From positions 9,567,323-9,631,322 of the forward strand of contig NC_134420.1 in assembly GCF_030867145.1 (NCBI RefSeq): 64,000 bases of DNA, given 5' to 3'. Position 1 is the stretch's first letter, and every line of letters begins with the position of its first letter. The notes beneath the pieces are model-generated. The model had not been told where the DNA came from. It ran no database searches and saw nothing but the letters and a program-made list of their open reading frames with translations. Shown piece after piece: positions 38,746-51,600 of this stretch. The DNA is from Opisthocomus hoazin (lineage: Eukaryota; Chordata; Aves; Opisthocomiformes; Opisthocomidae). The translations under genes and the position numbers were made by a program.

Positions 38746-41511
38746 ATTTGTAAAAGACCATTCAGCATGAGCGAGAACACAGAGCTAGGTCCTAACAGGG
38801 TACAGAGAACGACAGAGGTTTTAGGTACTCCTCCCTGGCCCTGAAAGCGCCCCACACACCCTTCAGCAATGGCTGGAGCAGCATGTAATGGTGTGCCTGA
38901 GGCATCTCATCTACCCTGCTGTGCATCAACTCCTGGATCTCACCAACACAAATACATGCCTCACATATACTGCCCCCAGTATATGGGACGTGAAATATGT
39001 ATGTTCATCCTCACAAAGGAAATAATTCCCAAAGGCTGATTATTTAGATATTTATCTTCATAGTTCTTTCAGTCTGAGCAAGTCTGACCTGAAGAATGCA
39101 TAGCACATGTTGCCATAAAAGCACCAGAAAGATGAATTTTGATTTACAAGAAAAATCACTCAGAAGGAGAACAATAGGGGGCTATAGAAATGGATCTCAT
39201 TGAAGGATCAAGGCTGCATACTTTATTTCTCTATATTACACAGAAGAAGACAAGACCATGTGGCAGTTTTGCTTCGTACAGTCCTGATTTAAACATATAT
39301 ATAAACATTCCAGTAAACTCTAGTGATGGCGCAGGGTAAAGAGAATTGGCTTAGTTATAAATACTGTTGATAGTTAGAAAAAGCATATTGATTTTTCCAT
39401 ACATAACCCAAAATGTCTCTCAAGCTCTGAGTTCTAGCACCTGTACTATCTTTCTTTATTCAGTAATCTCTATAACGAGCATGGGAGGAGGCTGAGGAAT
39501 TTGACCTTTATACATAAAGCAATGATGTATGAGCAAATGGTGAATATCCTAATTCATCTTTCATTCAAAATTATTTGGCAACTGATAATAATCAGTTTGG
39601 AAAATAATCTTTGGCATATACGCTGTACTTTTACATTTTCATTTCACACACAGATCATATGTGAAATATACTTCTATTCCGTGATTGGGTGAACATAGTT
39701 ATAATCCAGCCTTGATAGCAAATACTTCACAGTCTATTCAGTCTACATAGGGCACTTCTTCCTCTAAAAGGAAGGCTGCTGTTTCTGCAGAATTCCTTAG
39801 CAGAAAACTCATTTGCCAACAGAAAAACAAATATAGTCAAAGCCATTTTTGTTTAATACTTCTTTAAAAGCTAAAAAAAGTCAATTTTTATTTCTAAGCA
39901 TAATTAGTAAACAGACTACTTATTATTGTTTAACTTTTGTTTAAAAACTAGCCAACACTAAAGGTTTCTGTTGTATAGTTCTCAAAGGTCAGACTTGAAA
40001 GCTTAAACTTCAGGTTCTATTGAGATAAAGGCACTGTGCTTTGCAAAGTTATGCTATTATCCCTGGTTATAATCTTCACTGACTTCAGAAATAATTGCTT
40101 TCCTTAAAGAAAGAGGAAGTCTGATTCTAATTTGCTATCTAGATCTACATTCTTATATTCTTTTTATAGATTTTTGAACAAGTTATCACTGGAATCTTCC
40201 TTCACTCAAACATAAGTGAAAGTTTTATCTTACTTCAGATATCACAAAAATAATTTATGACTAAGGAAACAAAACCTTTTGTCTCACAATATATTTCTTT
40301 GCGACAGCTGTGGTATTTCACTGAAAGCACAAAAGCTGTGATGGTCTGGACTGCAATCAACCATTTTTAATAGGAAATTTTTACAGACTTTTAATAAGAT
40401 CTCCTAACATAATTTATGGGGAGAGGTTTTGAAGTGAAGAGGCATTGTTTGGCAAAGTGTTCTTCCTCTAATCTCAGGAAATTTAAATAATCGAGTGTTC
40501 ATTTCCTCTAAACTTAGGATTTCACCTAAAAAAAAAGGTTAAGAAAAACACCTGCTATACTAGCAGCAAAGTATGTGTATCAAGAGCCCAAACAAAATAT
40601 ATTTCTAAAGGCTTTCCAAAGGCAAAATGCTCCATGCTCCCATGCTCAGTATCCGATATTATTGATAATAATGCAATATTGAATTTTTCTTCTTAAACTC
40701 AGAACGTTTCGTAAATATTTTGAATGAAGATAGCATGCTGGTCAAGACAATTGCAGGTATTGTTTTGCAACAGATATAGTCGGGGGAATTGAAATAAGTG
40801 GGCCAATGTGGAGAATTTACAGCTTATAAGAAAACCAGATAAGCGCCCAAAAGTGACTATACTTACTGAAGTCATCCAGAATTCCTCCGACTACAGAACT
40901 TGGCTGGAAGAATAAGGACAACAGGCTTCCCCCTGAGATCTCTGATATGTCTTGCAAGAAGAGGCTCAAAGGGTATTTTAGCACTTTCCCTCCAGTCCCA
41001 GCCAGCACAAGGGAAAAAACAGAAACATAAGTAGGAAGCACATTTCTCTACATTGATAAAGCTAATCAAAGCTCCTGAATAGGAAACCGATCTAGCTTGG
41101 CTGATTGGGATTTTGGATGAAGTTCTGAACTATCTTTTACCCTTTCTGTGTAGCTCTGAGTAAAATTCTGCCTTAAAGTAATAGCTGACCCGTGTTCCCC
41201 CACTCTAGGTTGGTTAGAACATCTCTGCCAAACGATGGCATTTGGAGAGAGGAAGGAAAAGTGAGCGGCAAAACCTTACACGGAAGGACTCACGAACGGC
41301 TCAGGCACAGTCAGTCACAGTGCCCGGGATTCGTCCAGCTCACTGTGTGCCACAGACCTCAAGAGGGCACTCAGCACAAAACGTACCGCATTGCACGAGT
41401 GACAGGGGTCTACCATTGGCATTGGCACGGCTCACAGAAGGCAGTTATCCTTATCCAGTTTTCCAGAGAGCCAACTCAGCCTTTATCTCGTCACTACAGA
41501 TACAGAACTGT

Positions 41512-41526
41512 AAAAAAAAAAAAAAA
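41512..41526. repeat. A15 homopolymer
   Basis: Fifteen A on the plus strand. No gene-like sequence precedes it, so I do not read it as the tail of a retrocopy. Confidence 0.7.
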
Positions 41527-41939
41527 CAGAAAAAGAAACTCTGAAGAGGTAAAATTATGCCATTGAAGACTCTGTACTTTTTTTCTTTATTTAAGAATAT
41601 GTGTTTCATCAACACTTTTAACAAAAGATGATCAGTTTCTAGAGTCAACCCTAAACCCTTTATTTTCAAAAGCTGTCTGTTGGTTTCAAAGAGCTACTGC
41701 CTCCATAAAAACTGCTTTTGAAGATGTGTCACCTGAAGAACTTTATTTTCTTCAGTTGCTACAGTCAAAGCATGTAGGACAGAATATCACTTCATTAGAC
41801 TCCATCTCTCTCTTTCTCCCTCTGGTTTGCCTACAGAAATCAACCAAAACAGTTTACAGTGGGTGCCAGTCAAAATTAATCTCTTCCCTTCAGCAATCAA
41901 GACTCGCTTGGATGTTTCTTTCTCCATGTGTGTGCATAC

Positions 41940-42175
41940 ACACACCCGCCCCCGTACACAGACACAGACACACCAGCCCATTCTGGAATCGCAGTGGCCT
42001 CCTTTGGGCTCCTGCTCTGGCCAGCCCTCCGGCGCGGCTCCCAGCCCACCCGGCAGCCCTGCCTGCTCCCCAGCCCTGCTGCACCGGCCCTGGCAGGCTC
42101 CGCAGGGACCTCTGGCTCCCTCGGCCGAGCTTTAACCCCATCCGCGCCCCCTTTCTGAACCAGCTTCCCAAACTG
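41940..42175. promoter_or_regulatory. Isolated GC-rich, CpG-containing patch in AT-rich DNA
   Basis: About 235 bp with roughly two thirds G+C and about a dozen CpGs, flanked on both sides by AT-rich sequence, 3.4 kb upstream of the EIF3M island. It begins with a C/A-rich microsatellite-like run (CACACACCCGCCCCCG and CACAGACACAGACACACC). It could be a small or decaying CpG island of a non-coding transcript; no recognisable protein is encoded in any frame. Confidence 0.35.
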
Positions 42176-45069
42176 CAGATGGGACTATGAACAGTTGCCT
42201 CGTTTCCACAGAGATGTCATTATTGCAATAAAACTGAAACCCATTCTTCCACTACATCCTCTTCACATTGGTAGTTTCACAGAACACATACTGCCCCCTT
42301 TATACTCGGAGTGGACTTCCTGATGCACAAGTTCAAATCCCAGCTACCATCTATCATCTTAATTCTTCTGGGACAAATAAAGTATCATGCAACATACCAT
42401 ATGTGGATATTCTAGCCGAGCTCTTTAGAGTCGTGTCCTGTCTACGCAGTGTGATCAACAACTATTTTGGTTTTGTGTATTTAGAATAATGCATGACAAA
42501 CCTCCACCTGGGTTCACTACCTAAACAAAAAATAGACACTGAGGTTGGGAGTCAATTCCCTATGTAACCTGGGCCATTTATCTTCCCTGGGGGATCTGAG
42601 ACATCTGCAGAGGAATCTCAGACACAGCACAGGATCTATAGCAGACTCAGGGCAGCCTGAGCCACGTAAAATATCCCAGAACGCAAACTGGCACCAGGCA
42701 TGCACTTCAGCACCTGAAACGTCTCCTAAATACCTGTGCAAATTGCATGTATGATGTATCCCTATTCCCCCAGTGTTCTGGAGGCCAAGTTACCTTTATT
42801 CTCACAGGACTGTATCAAGCAGTACTGGATGAAAGTCATCTGCACTTTCAAAATCCTTAAAAAATCAGATCCCTTTCCAGATTAGGCACACAAAAGAGAG
42901 ACCTATCTCTATGCCTATCTACAACTTCCAGAATGATGACTTCTGAAATACAAAATGACTATCAATCAGACAGTATTAAAATATTCTTTTTAAAAACACT
43001 TCTAGTAAAGACACCTGATCAGTTAAAGTAGGGGTATTATTTTAAAAATACTACCCAAACTAGTATAAATTAACTAGCCAGGATTTGGATTATAGAAAAA
43101 TTAAGAGTTGAAGTATTATTCAAAAGTAATACAAGCATGTAGATGATCAAAACTTAATTTGAGTCATGAACTTTACTAAAGGCAGTGTAGACCTTTTTCA
43201 GGTTCATTGTGCTCAGTGCTGTGGAAGCTCAGAAGCAGGTGCCATCCCTGCTCTGGTTATTAGACTCAATAACTAAGTCTAGTCATTATTTGGTCAGGTT
43301 TCTAGGTGAAAACAAAGCAAAAATTGAGGTTTGTGTACAGAAGTCCTACTAACTTAAGGAATTTAGGTGAGTTTAAAAGATGCTTTTATCTCTGTGAATT
43401 ACAAAGGGTATAATGATAATAAGGTGATGTGACTAATAATTATTAAATCTTTACTGATAAAAGGTTGAAACTGCTAGTACTTTCAATATCTTCTTCATAT
43501 TTTATGTAAAACCTGTATAGAAACATTTCCCAAAATGTTCAGTGATCTGAAACAAAACCAGGTTATGGACAGAACCACGCTATGTGTGTCAGTTGTGATA
43601 CGAATGTGTAAAACTCAAGAGTACAGAGCCAAGAGACGCAAAGCCTGTCCTGCAAGCTCACAGCATCCCCCCAAACCTCAGACTGTGACTTCTATTCCTG
43701 CAAATTGCCCAGTAATTCCACAGCAGAATTAAGTTTCTTCAGCTTTTGCAGAAGGGATGGAACTCCCACTCCCCAGCCAGTGAAGCTGAGTTCATCAAGA
43801 TTTGTTTTACTGAGGAATGAAAAATTTTCATAGGGAATTTCCAGGACAACAAAAACAGCACCTGCTATTTTTTAAGCACAGCAGCTGTCTGGAGTGGCAA
43901 TCTTTAGTCTATACATCCCCTGAGTCCATTATCAATTGCTAGTTTTTCCTAGTTACCTTCCAATATATTGGCAAACTTCTTTGAAAACTCCAAGGCTGCC
44001 ATCAATATTCAACGAGTCTCCAAAGTTTGTGTGCACTATTTCTAAATACTAACCACTGAGCATACCAAATATCACTGTTACGGCTCCTTTTTATTTGTGT
44101 TTCCATATTTATTGCTAAAATCTCATTTGTAAAATTAGGGGCTAAATCAGTGTTTCACTGACAGCAGGGCAATGGCTCTTTTCGCTAAACAGTCTCAACA
44201 CCAGGAAAGCCCTCAGTGGTATGAGCAATAAATCAATATAGTTTTTTTTTCATATTGCAGATTATTTATCTGGACTCCTGAAGCACAAAACACTATTTCT
44301 GGTCCCCATTAATGGTATCTCATTTAGTTATTTTACATTGGGGACAGGACTATGAAACACCATACCATCACATGCTCTAATGTAAACAGCACAAAACGCA
44401 GCACCTAGTACCAGCCTCAAATTTCTCATTAGCAATCACCTCAGCTCTCTTCCCCCGGCACTTCAAAACTCCATTACTGGTTGTCAGACTGTGTTTCTCC
44501 AAAGAAATATTTATCTTGAATTGCTCAATGACTTTTAGGGTAATAAAAAGTTCTTAATTACTTTCTAGCCAGTACTGTTACATAGCAATAACAGGCCATC
44601 CACGAAGCCGCCTCCTAAAACCCTCCAGCTCTTACTAAATAACTCTTTAGAAAATATTTAACCCAAATAGTTGCAAACCCAAGTGTTTTCTAAATTTCTG
44701 TATCTTGTGAACACTTAGCATAAGCATGTGGAAATAGAAGTTTGCTTGTGGTTTTCTTTCCTCTCCACCTTTCATTTTAGCCTTTCTAATACGGGCAAAG
44801 TCAAGCTATGTCCCTGTCCCTCTGCCAGAGGTGTTGAATATGAAATTTCTTACTCTTCAGCTGAAAAAACGTGCAAGGCATGGGTGAAACCAAGTCATTG
44901 TTTGTTACTTTTAGCTGGAGCAGGAGCCCAGGTGATGCCAAGACAAACGCAGCGGCAGGCTACCAGCACCTGGTCTGGAACTTTCTGCCACCAGGTTTCA
45001 CTCCCAACATCCCTAAACTGTCAATTATGTAAACTCTGACAGGAAAAAGGACTAGGTAAGAACTTACAC
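42176..45069. other. Intergenic DNA upstream of the EIF3M CpG island
   Basis: AT-rich, with no gene, mobile element or striking structure seen. Confidence 0.55.
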
Positions 45070-45504
45070 TTTTGGGGGCGGGGGGAGGAACTACTCCTCC
45101 TTTAGGCGGAGAGGGAAAAAACTTTCCACACGGCAACAGCGCTGGGACAGGGGCGCAGGCGGGAACGCCTGGCCGGAGCGGGCCGGCCGCTCCCGCCTCC
45201 CTGGCACGGGCCAGCGCCGAGGCACCCCGGCAGACCCGGAGGGGCAGCCTGGGTCCGGCCGCGGCGGGGGCACCGCTGCCCGGCAGCCCAGCTCCGCCGG
45301 CGAGGGCCCGGGGGGAACCCGTTGGGAAGCCCGCGGGGACTGGGGCGACGCCTGGCCGGGCTGAAAGGGCGCGCGACGACAGCCTCCTGCCGCCCCGCCC
45401 TCCCCTCACGGCCGCGGCCGGCACCGCCCGCCGGCGCGCGGGGCGTGGCGCGAGCTTCCCGCCCTGCACCGCCCCCCCGGGACGGGGAAGCGGAAGCGGG
45501 CGGT

Positions 45505-45579
45505 GCGCGGCGCCGGAAGCCGCTCTGCCTTTCCGGTGCGCGCGGCGTGCTCGGTCCGGCCGCGGGGCCCTCCGCCGCC
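45505..45579 (+). promoter_or_regulatory. EIF3M: EIF3M core promoter / 5' UTR with ETS-type sites
   Basis: CCGGAAG at 45513-45519 and TTCCGG at 45531-45536 are ETS/GABPA-type motifs in opposite orientation, 40-70 bp before the ATG. No TATA box is seen. The pyrimidine tract CCTTTCC at 45528-45534 could hold a TOP-like transcription start, which would give a 5' UTR of roughly 45-50 nt. The start site is inferred, not observed. Confidence 0.5.
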
Positions 45580-45621
45580 ATGAGCGTCCCGGCCTTCATC
45601 GACATCACGGAGGAGGACCAG
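45580..45621 (+). CDS. EIF3M: EIF3M coding exon 1 (residues 1-14)
   Basis: Encodes [14 protein letters not shown] and ends in phase 0 before the donor gtcagc. It lies inside the CpG island. The reading frame stays open upstream as far as another ATG at 45322, but the 45580 ATG has the Kozak context and the conserved N-terminus. Confidence 0.95.
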
Positions 45622-48600
45622 GTCAGCGGCCGGCGCTCGGCGGGGAGCGGGTGGCGCGGGTGTCGGCGGCAGAGCGCGGGGGCCGGGCAACGAGCCCTGG
45701 GGGGAGACGCCGGGGCGGGCAGGCGGAGCGGCAGGCGGGGCCGGGGCGCGGGCCGGGCCCTGTCGGGGCTGTCCCCTCCGCCGGGGCGCACCCGCCTCTC
45801 CCGCCGGAGGCCGCCGACCCGCGCAGCCCTCCCGAAGCCCCTGGGGCCGTTTCCCGGAGAGGTGTGGCGGGGGCTGAGGGAGCTGCGCGCCGGAGGAGCA
45901 GTCTCTGCCTGCAGTTTCCTCCTCGAAGTTGTTCCGTCCCCGCCCCGGGCTTTGTTCTCAGCTCCCCGCGGCAGTGCCGGTGTTGAGGAGAGGAAGGCTG
46001 GTCCAGGTGCGGGCTGGCGCAGGGCTGTGCCTCTCGGTGCTGCGGGATCTCCGGTACCACAGGCCTGGGGGCTGAGTTGTGTCTTTGAGCTACTTCTGTG
46101 TTTTGTCCTTGAGTTGTAGGGTTTGCTGTTCCCAGTGTCTTTTAAGCGGTGTGTATACGCCGCTGGGAATCTGCAAGAAGTGCGTGCACGACTACCAGTC
46201 TCCAGTCCAGTTTCCACTTGCCGCAATGTCCAGTAAATCCCCACCAAGTAGCTAGTCTGAAACATCTCCAGTACAGTAAAGGGTACTGAGCATATTTAGC
46301 TGTGTCTTATGGTGCTGTAATGATTTGACACCAAACTTGGTGTAAATGACGCCTGGTGTCACAGTAGCATCCCAGTCTGTCATGGTTTAACGCAGCAGTT
46401 CAGCACTAGCCAGTGCTTGCTCACCCCTTCCCTTCCCCCCTAGTGGGATGGGGAGGAGAAATGAGCAAAAGGGGAAACTCCTGGGCTGAGATAAGGACAG
46501 TTTAACACAGCAGTAAATACTGATGCTACTAATAGTAATGATGATAACAGTGATAGTAATGAATATGCAAAACAAACTATATAGAATGCAGTTTTTCTCA
46601 CCACCTGACAACCGATTTGCAGCCCAATAAAGGTTTGAACTCCTGGCCAAGAGCGGATTCAAAACTTCCAGAACACTGAAAAGCCCATAGCGTCCTGCCC
46701 CCGGCCAACCCCCATTTATAAACTGAGCATGACATCCATAGTATGGAATATTTCCATTGGCCAGCTTGGCTGTGCTCCCTCCCAGCTCCTGCACGCCTGC
46801 TCATTAGCTGAGTATGAGAAACTGGAAAAAGTCACTGATTTCTTAGCAACAACTGAAAACATCAGTGTATTATCAATGTTCTTCTCATACTAACTCCGAA
46901 ACACAGCAGCTACTGGGAGGGAAATTAGCTCTATGCTAGAAGAAAACATCGTTGTCACAAAAACTTACTAGGCCTGCTGTCCTCCAGCCAGCAATTGTGA
47001 CCGATGTGTTCCTACCATGAGAAAGCTCCGCAGTTGTGTGATCTATTCAGTTACCGGCAGACCAGCCACAGCACGCGGACTGAGTTGGTATTTGGGTTAT
47101 ACGTTAAAGTGGAGGAGAGGGAGCATTGTAGGATACGAGGTGGCAGGGAGAAGCAAGAGCTGGTGTGAGTGAGCGGCGGGGCAGAGGAGTGGTTACAGAG
47201 CAAAACTCTGTAAGAAATGTAATTACTTTGACTTCACTGTTCACAAAACAACTGTTTTGTTTTGTGTGTATTGTTGTTTTTTTTTTTTTAAGGCTGCAGA
47301 ACTTCGGGCTTACCTGAAATCCAAAGGAGCAGAAATCTCTGAAGAAAACGCAGAAGGTGGACTGCATGTGGACTTGGCACAGATTATTGAAGTTTGTGAC
47401 GTGTGCCTGAAAGAGGATGACAAAGGTTTGCACCTTTAAGTCTTGTTGGTTTCTGCTAAACGTGTCACCATCAATGCTTTCAAACAGTAATGGCTGGCAG
47501 AATTGAGAAGCATGGTGCATGGCTTGCGTGTTAACACGCATATCTTTCTAAAAATGGAGGTGCTTATTTCCACCATTGCCATGTAAAATTTGCATGTGCC
47601 CTACCCCTCCGTTCTCCAGACATCCAGTGCCCTTTGAAGGAGTCAGAAACAAAGCTAGACTCTGCTTGTTACGAGGACATAGCAACCTGTATATAAAGTA
47701 GGGTTTTACTCAGGGGGGTGAAAAAGTATGACAAAAACAAGATTTATGTCAATTAATGGCTGTGATGCTGCAGATCAAGAAAAAATAAGATAGCCACAAA
47801 AATTAAAATTAGACATCTGTAAGTAGAAGTTTTAATTGATTAGGCCGTAATATTGTTTGAAAACACTGGGATTTTCAGTGGTCTGTAACTCTTCGAGTTA
47901 GGACTGTAGGTCCTTAGAAACTGCACTAACGTGTTTTAATGACACTGATAGTGCTGCAGGAGCCTGAAATGATCCTTCTGTGCCTGCTGTGCTCTGTACC
48001 AATGTACAAGTTCCATTTAGAACTTTTACCTTTAAAAAAAATCAATGAAAGACTGAAAGTTTGAAAGAATATGTGGTTCATCTAAGAAGGAGTACTTGAG
48101 ATTATTTTTCATGTTGCCTTTTGCTGTAGGCAGATGAGTGTGAAATGCTGGAGAAGCTTATTGCTCTGCTGTTTGATGTTCAGGCATCATTTTGGGGACT
48201 AAATAATATTTTCCATATGTAATGAATTTTGTCCTTATCCTTTACATAGCTGGTATTTGGGCAGACTGTGAAAAGAAAACACAAAACCTGTCTGGTTGGT
48301 TTCGAATGGATGTAAGGCCACGCTTAAACCAGGAGCTGGGGAGGAGGAGTCACAATATACTTTGTTCTTTTGGATGTTTTCCCTGTGGTCTGGGTTTCCT
48401 ATGCTCCTGGTGAAATGTTTTACTGTACCTGAGCACCAGGTGTTGGTATTCTCACTGGAGAACTGTGGGGCAGTTATCTGGGTGTGCAGGACGAAGCCAC
48501 TGTTTTTCGAAGACCAAGACTTGAAGTTCCCCTGACTTCCTTTATGTGTGAATAGAGAATTCAGAACAAGTGTGGTACCAAATAGCAAATGCTGTTTTGA

Positions 48601-51600
48601 CCCTAGAGTGGCAATTCTTGCTTTACGTGGAGATGTGTTGGTGAGAGATCACATGAGCCAAATCTCTCGTACGTTCTGGTGAACATCCAGATTGGTTATC
48701 TTGGCATTTTCTCTCCTTTACAGTTCTTGCCAATGCGAAATAATAATCCATAGCAGGAGTAACTCTCCAGCACTAAATAGCTACTGATGATTGCTGCTTG
48801 CAGTTTTAAACAGCTGCATGTTTTGTTTTGTGCAGATGTTGAGAGCGTAATGAACAGTGTAGTCTCTTTGCTTCTTATCCTGGAACCTGACAAGCAAGAA
48901 GCGCTGATTGAAAACCTGTGTGAGAAGTTAGTAAAATTTCGGGAAGGAGAGCGCCCGTCTCTTAGGTTGCAGCTGTAAGTATTGTACAGAGGAAAGTGAA
49001 ACAAAGGCATCTTGCAACTGTATGACTGCAAATCAGTGTGGGGTGTCTGTCAGGATATGTCTCTCTGTTGCAGGAAGTGCTCTTTTTTTTTTTACCTTCT
49101 TTTTCCCTGTCGTAAAATAGAAGTACCCATATACTTGCTGTGCTTTGGTATTACAAAATTAAAAAGCGCAGAGTTTTCACCTTATCTGCTGAAAACTTAC
49201 AAAACTGGATGCCATTACAGTTCATCACGGATGTAAGGTGCCACCAGCTGCTTTGTGTGTACTAACACACATCTTAATGTAAACATTTATGTGTACTCCA
49301 GTAAAGATCTCTGAAACCTCTTTAACTCAGTTTTTCATTGTGTGTGGTTTAGACTGAGCAATCTCTTCCATGGTATGGATAAGAACACTCCTGTGAGATA
49401 CACAGTGTACTGCAGCCTTCTGAAAGTGGCCTCATCGTGTGGTGCCATCCAGTACATTCCAACTGAACTAGATCAGGTAATTAATGCGGTGCTTCGAGTT
49501 ACGGCCTTTGTATTAAGCATGTTGCATCTCACTAAATATTAGTCAGAGTTGATACAGACCGTCTCTGTTATAAATTGCCAGAGCCTTGTGAAATAAGAAG
49601 TGCAGAATACAGAATTTCCGATCTTGTAACGGTCTGTCTACAGAATCTAAATCAAGTTGCTGTTTATTTTCCGTTTCTGATGCTGAATGTAGTTAGATGT
49701 GTATGTTTGATTCCTGTGGTAGTAATGAAAGTGAGAAGCTTTGATCAGGAATGAGGCATCAGGTTCTTGTCCTTTGCTCGGGAATCAGAATGTGTCAGAA
49801 TCCCTCATCCTTATTTAGGAAGTAACGTGGAGAGCACAGACTTTTGGCTTTTCGTGGGAAAGCTTCCAGGTTCTGCATGGGGAGCATGAGAGTCAGAGGA
49901 CCCGAAGGAGAAATCTTTGTGCAAGATCTTTTAAATCCTTTTCTGTTTGAGAGAAAATGAGAAATATTTTCAGTTTTATTTTAGTCTTTTCCCCAGTGCT
50001 TCATTTTCACTTGTATTCTACCTAGGTCCGAAAATGGATTTCTGACTGGAATCTCGGCACAGAGAAGAAGCATACTCTTCTGAGACTGCTGTATGATGTC
50101 CTAGTAGACTGCAAAAAAAGGTATAAAAGACAAGTAACAGATACTAGATAACTGTATTTTATAAAGTTGATGTATTGTAAGTGATCTGTAGGGAAAGTAT
50201 TTCTCACAGCAGTTTTAAAATTAATGTGTACTGATGATTCCGTCCAAATATACCTGGGTTTTTTCCTTTCTCTGTTTTTAAGCACTCTTACACCAAGCTG
50301 GTGTTTCCAAGAATATTAAGGTTAGAAGTGAGTTAGCTGCAAGCCACAGACTCCCAAAATAAAACTATTCCTTTCTATAAATATTAATCTTTGAGCATTG
50401 TAGCATTATGCCAAGTTTGTTATTTCATTGCACTTTTGACATTTTAGTGCATGGTAGTGCTATCTCTTATTTAATGATGTTGGGAGGCTTATCAATCACA
50501 GTTAACAGAATCAGTCGTTTTATGTAAACATTACCTTTAGGACAGAGCTTTCCACTAGTCATGGAAATTAATGTCCACAGAATACCTGCTTGGTCATTTT
50601 AAATTATTATCCTGGATCATAAGAAGCATCTTTGATCTAACAGACTTGGCAGACCACTGTCTTCTGGCATGTAAAGTAATCCTGTGTGTATCGTGCCTGT
50701 AAATTAATGTAAGTCTTAACTGAGAGCTGTCACCAATTTATCTTACAGATGTGATATGGGGTATTGACCACATTGGCCAGGGCCATAGAGACGGGCTCGT
50801 GTCCAGAACTGGTTTCCGTTGTGTAGTTTCACAATAGTTCCCGCCTATCTAAACTGTCCCTGCTGTAGTTCGGGATGTGCATGGGGGGGGTGTGTGTTGC
50901 TTCCCCCCCGCCCTTCCCCTTCAGTCTTTTTTCTGAGTTAGTTTTCTAAGTTTGTGGTTTTTTAATTTTTAGTGAGGCAGCATCACACCTCTACACTGCT
51001 GACTTACACTGGTAGCAGAACTGCGCTTGCGTTTTCTACGTTTGCGTAACCTTTACTGCTGTAGAGGGAAGCAATTCTGTCCTGTACCCCCCCATTCCTC
51101 TCCAGCTGCTGGTGCATCGGTTCAGTGTGTTTGTGCTCGTGTAGGCGTGTTTGCGTCTGCGGGGTGGATTGGACTGGGGAGGTGGCCTTGCCAGGGGTTA
51201 AAGAAGGCAGGTGTGGAGCTGTCATAGGAGGGGGGGGAGTTTCTTCTGGCAGGAGAGTTAGCTTATTCTGGCCTGGTGAAATTGTACCCTGGAATTGCTG
51301 CATCAGCATGCTTAACTAACCTCAATTTAGGGATGATTAATCCTCATGGAGTACCTACACTGTGAGCTACAACATTATTGGGAATTCCCGTTCCTCACAT
51401 GAAAATGCTTTTGCATTGGTAGTACTGTATGACAGATTGCAGATGGTCAAAATAATTTCAGATCAGAGGTTTTATACATGACTTAGTGCTTACTTTGTTT
51501 CAGAAATATTACACTGATACTCGTAATATTCATGCTCTTTTAAACACTTCTCGTCTTGTTGATTCATTGAGAGGTTTTATCTAGCCTAATTCCCATACCT

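Larger units (their letters stand above)
29123..41939. other. AT-rich intergenic DNA without supported genes
   Basis: No gene supported. Holds the possible small exon at 30174-30266, the 27-bp duplication at 36528-36574, a C9 run at 36966-36974, the 37977-38011 hairpin, the repeat relic at 38660-38745 and the A15 tract at 41512-41526. Confidence 0.55.
45070..46000. promoter_or_regulatory. EIF3M: CpG island at the EIF3M promoter, exon 1 and start of intron 1
   Basis: About 0.9 kb of strongly GC-rich, CpG-dense DNA begins abruptly after AT-rich sequence, with a GC-box-like run at 45074-45085, and fades in intron 1. The coding start at 45580 lies near its middle, typical of a housekeeping promoter. 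Long open frames on both strands here are a by-product of high GC (few stop codons) and are not annotated as genes. Confidence 0.85.

Noticed and set aside
41192-41566. Frame ending near the A15 tract, considered as a processed retrocopy with poly(A) tail
   Set aside because: The translation matches no known protein, no AATAAA precedes the A run and no target-site duplication is visible.
41726-42190. 154-codon plus-strand frame through the GC patch
   Set aside because: Its second half is low-complexity Pro/Ala/Leu from GC-rich DNA, and the CA repeat contributes His/Thr/Pro runs; no domain or splice context.
1-45000. Search for a WT1 exon (zinc-finger C2H2 pattern or its GC-rich first exon)
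   Set aside because: No Cys2His2 finger pattern or GC-rich Pro/Gly exon was seen; WT1 is presumably left of the window.
45072-46265. Long open frames of 265, 304 and 387 codons on both strands over the EIF3M promoter
   Set aside because: They lie wholly in the CpG island, where stop codons are rare, are Arg/Pro/Ala/Gly-rich and overlap each other; only the 14 codons at 45580-45621 belong to a gene.
46387-46794. 135-codon minus-strand frame
   Set aside because: It lies inside the solo LTR, which is regulatory rather than coding; retroviral genes are not encoded there.
47104-47541. 145-codon minus-strand frame over EIF3M exon 2
   Set aside because: It is antisense of a real exon and its flanking T-tract.
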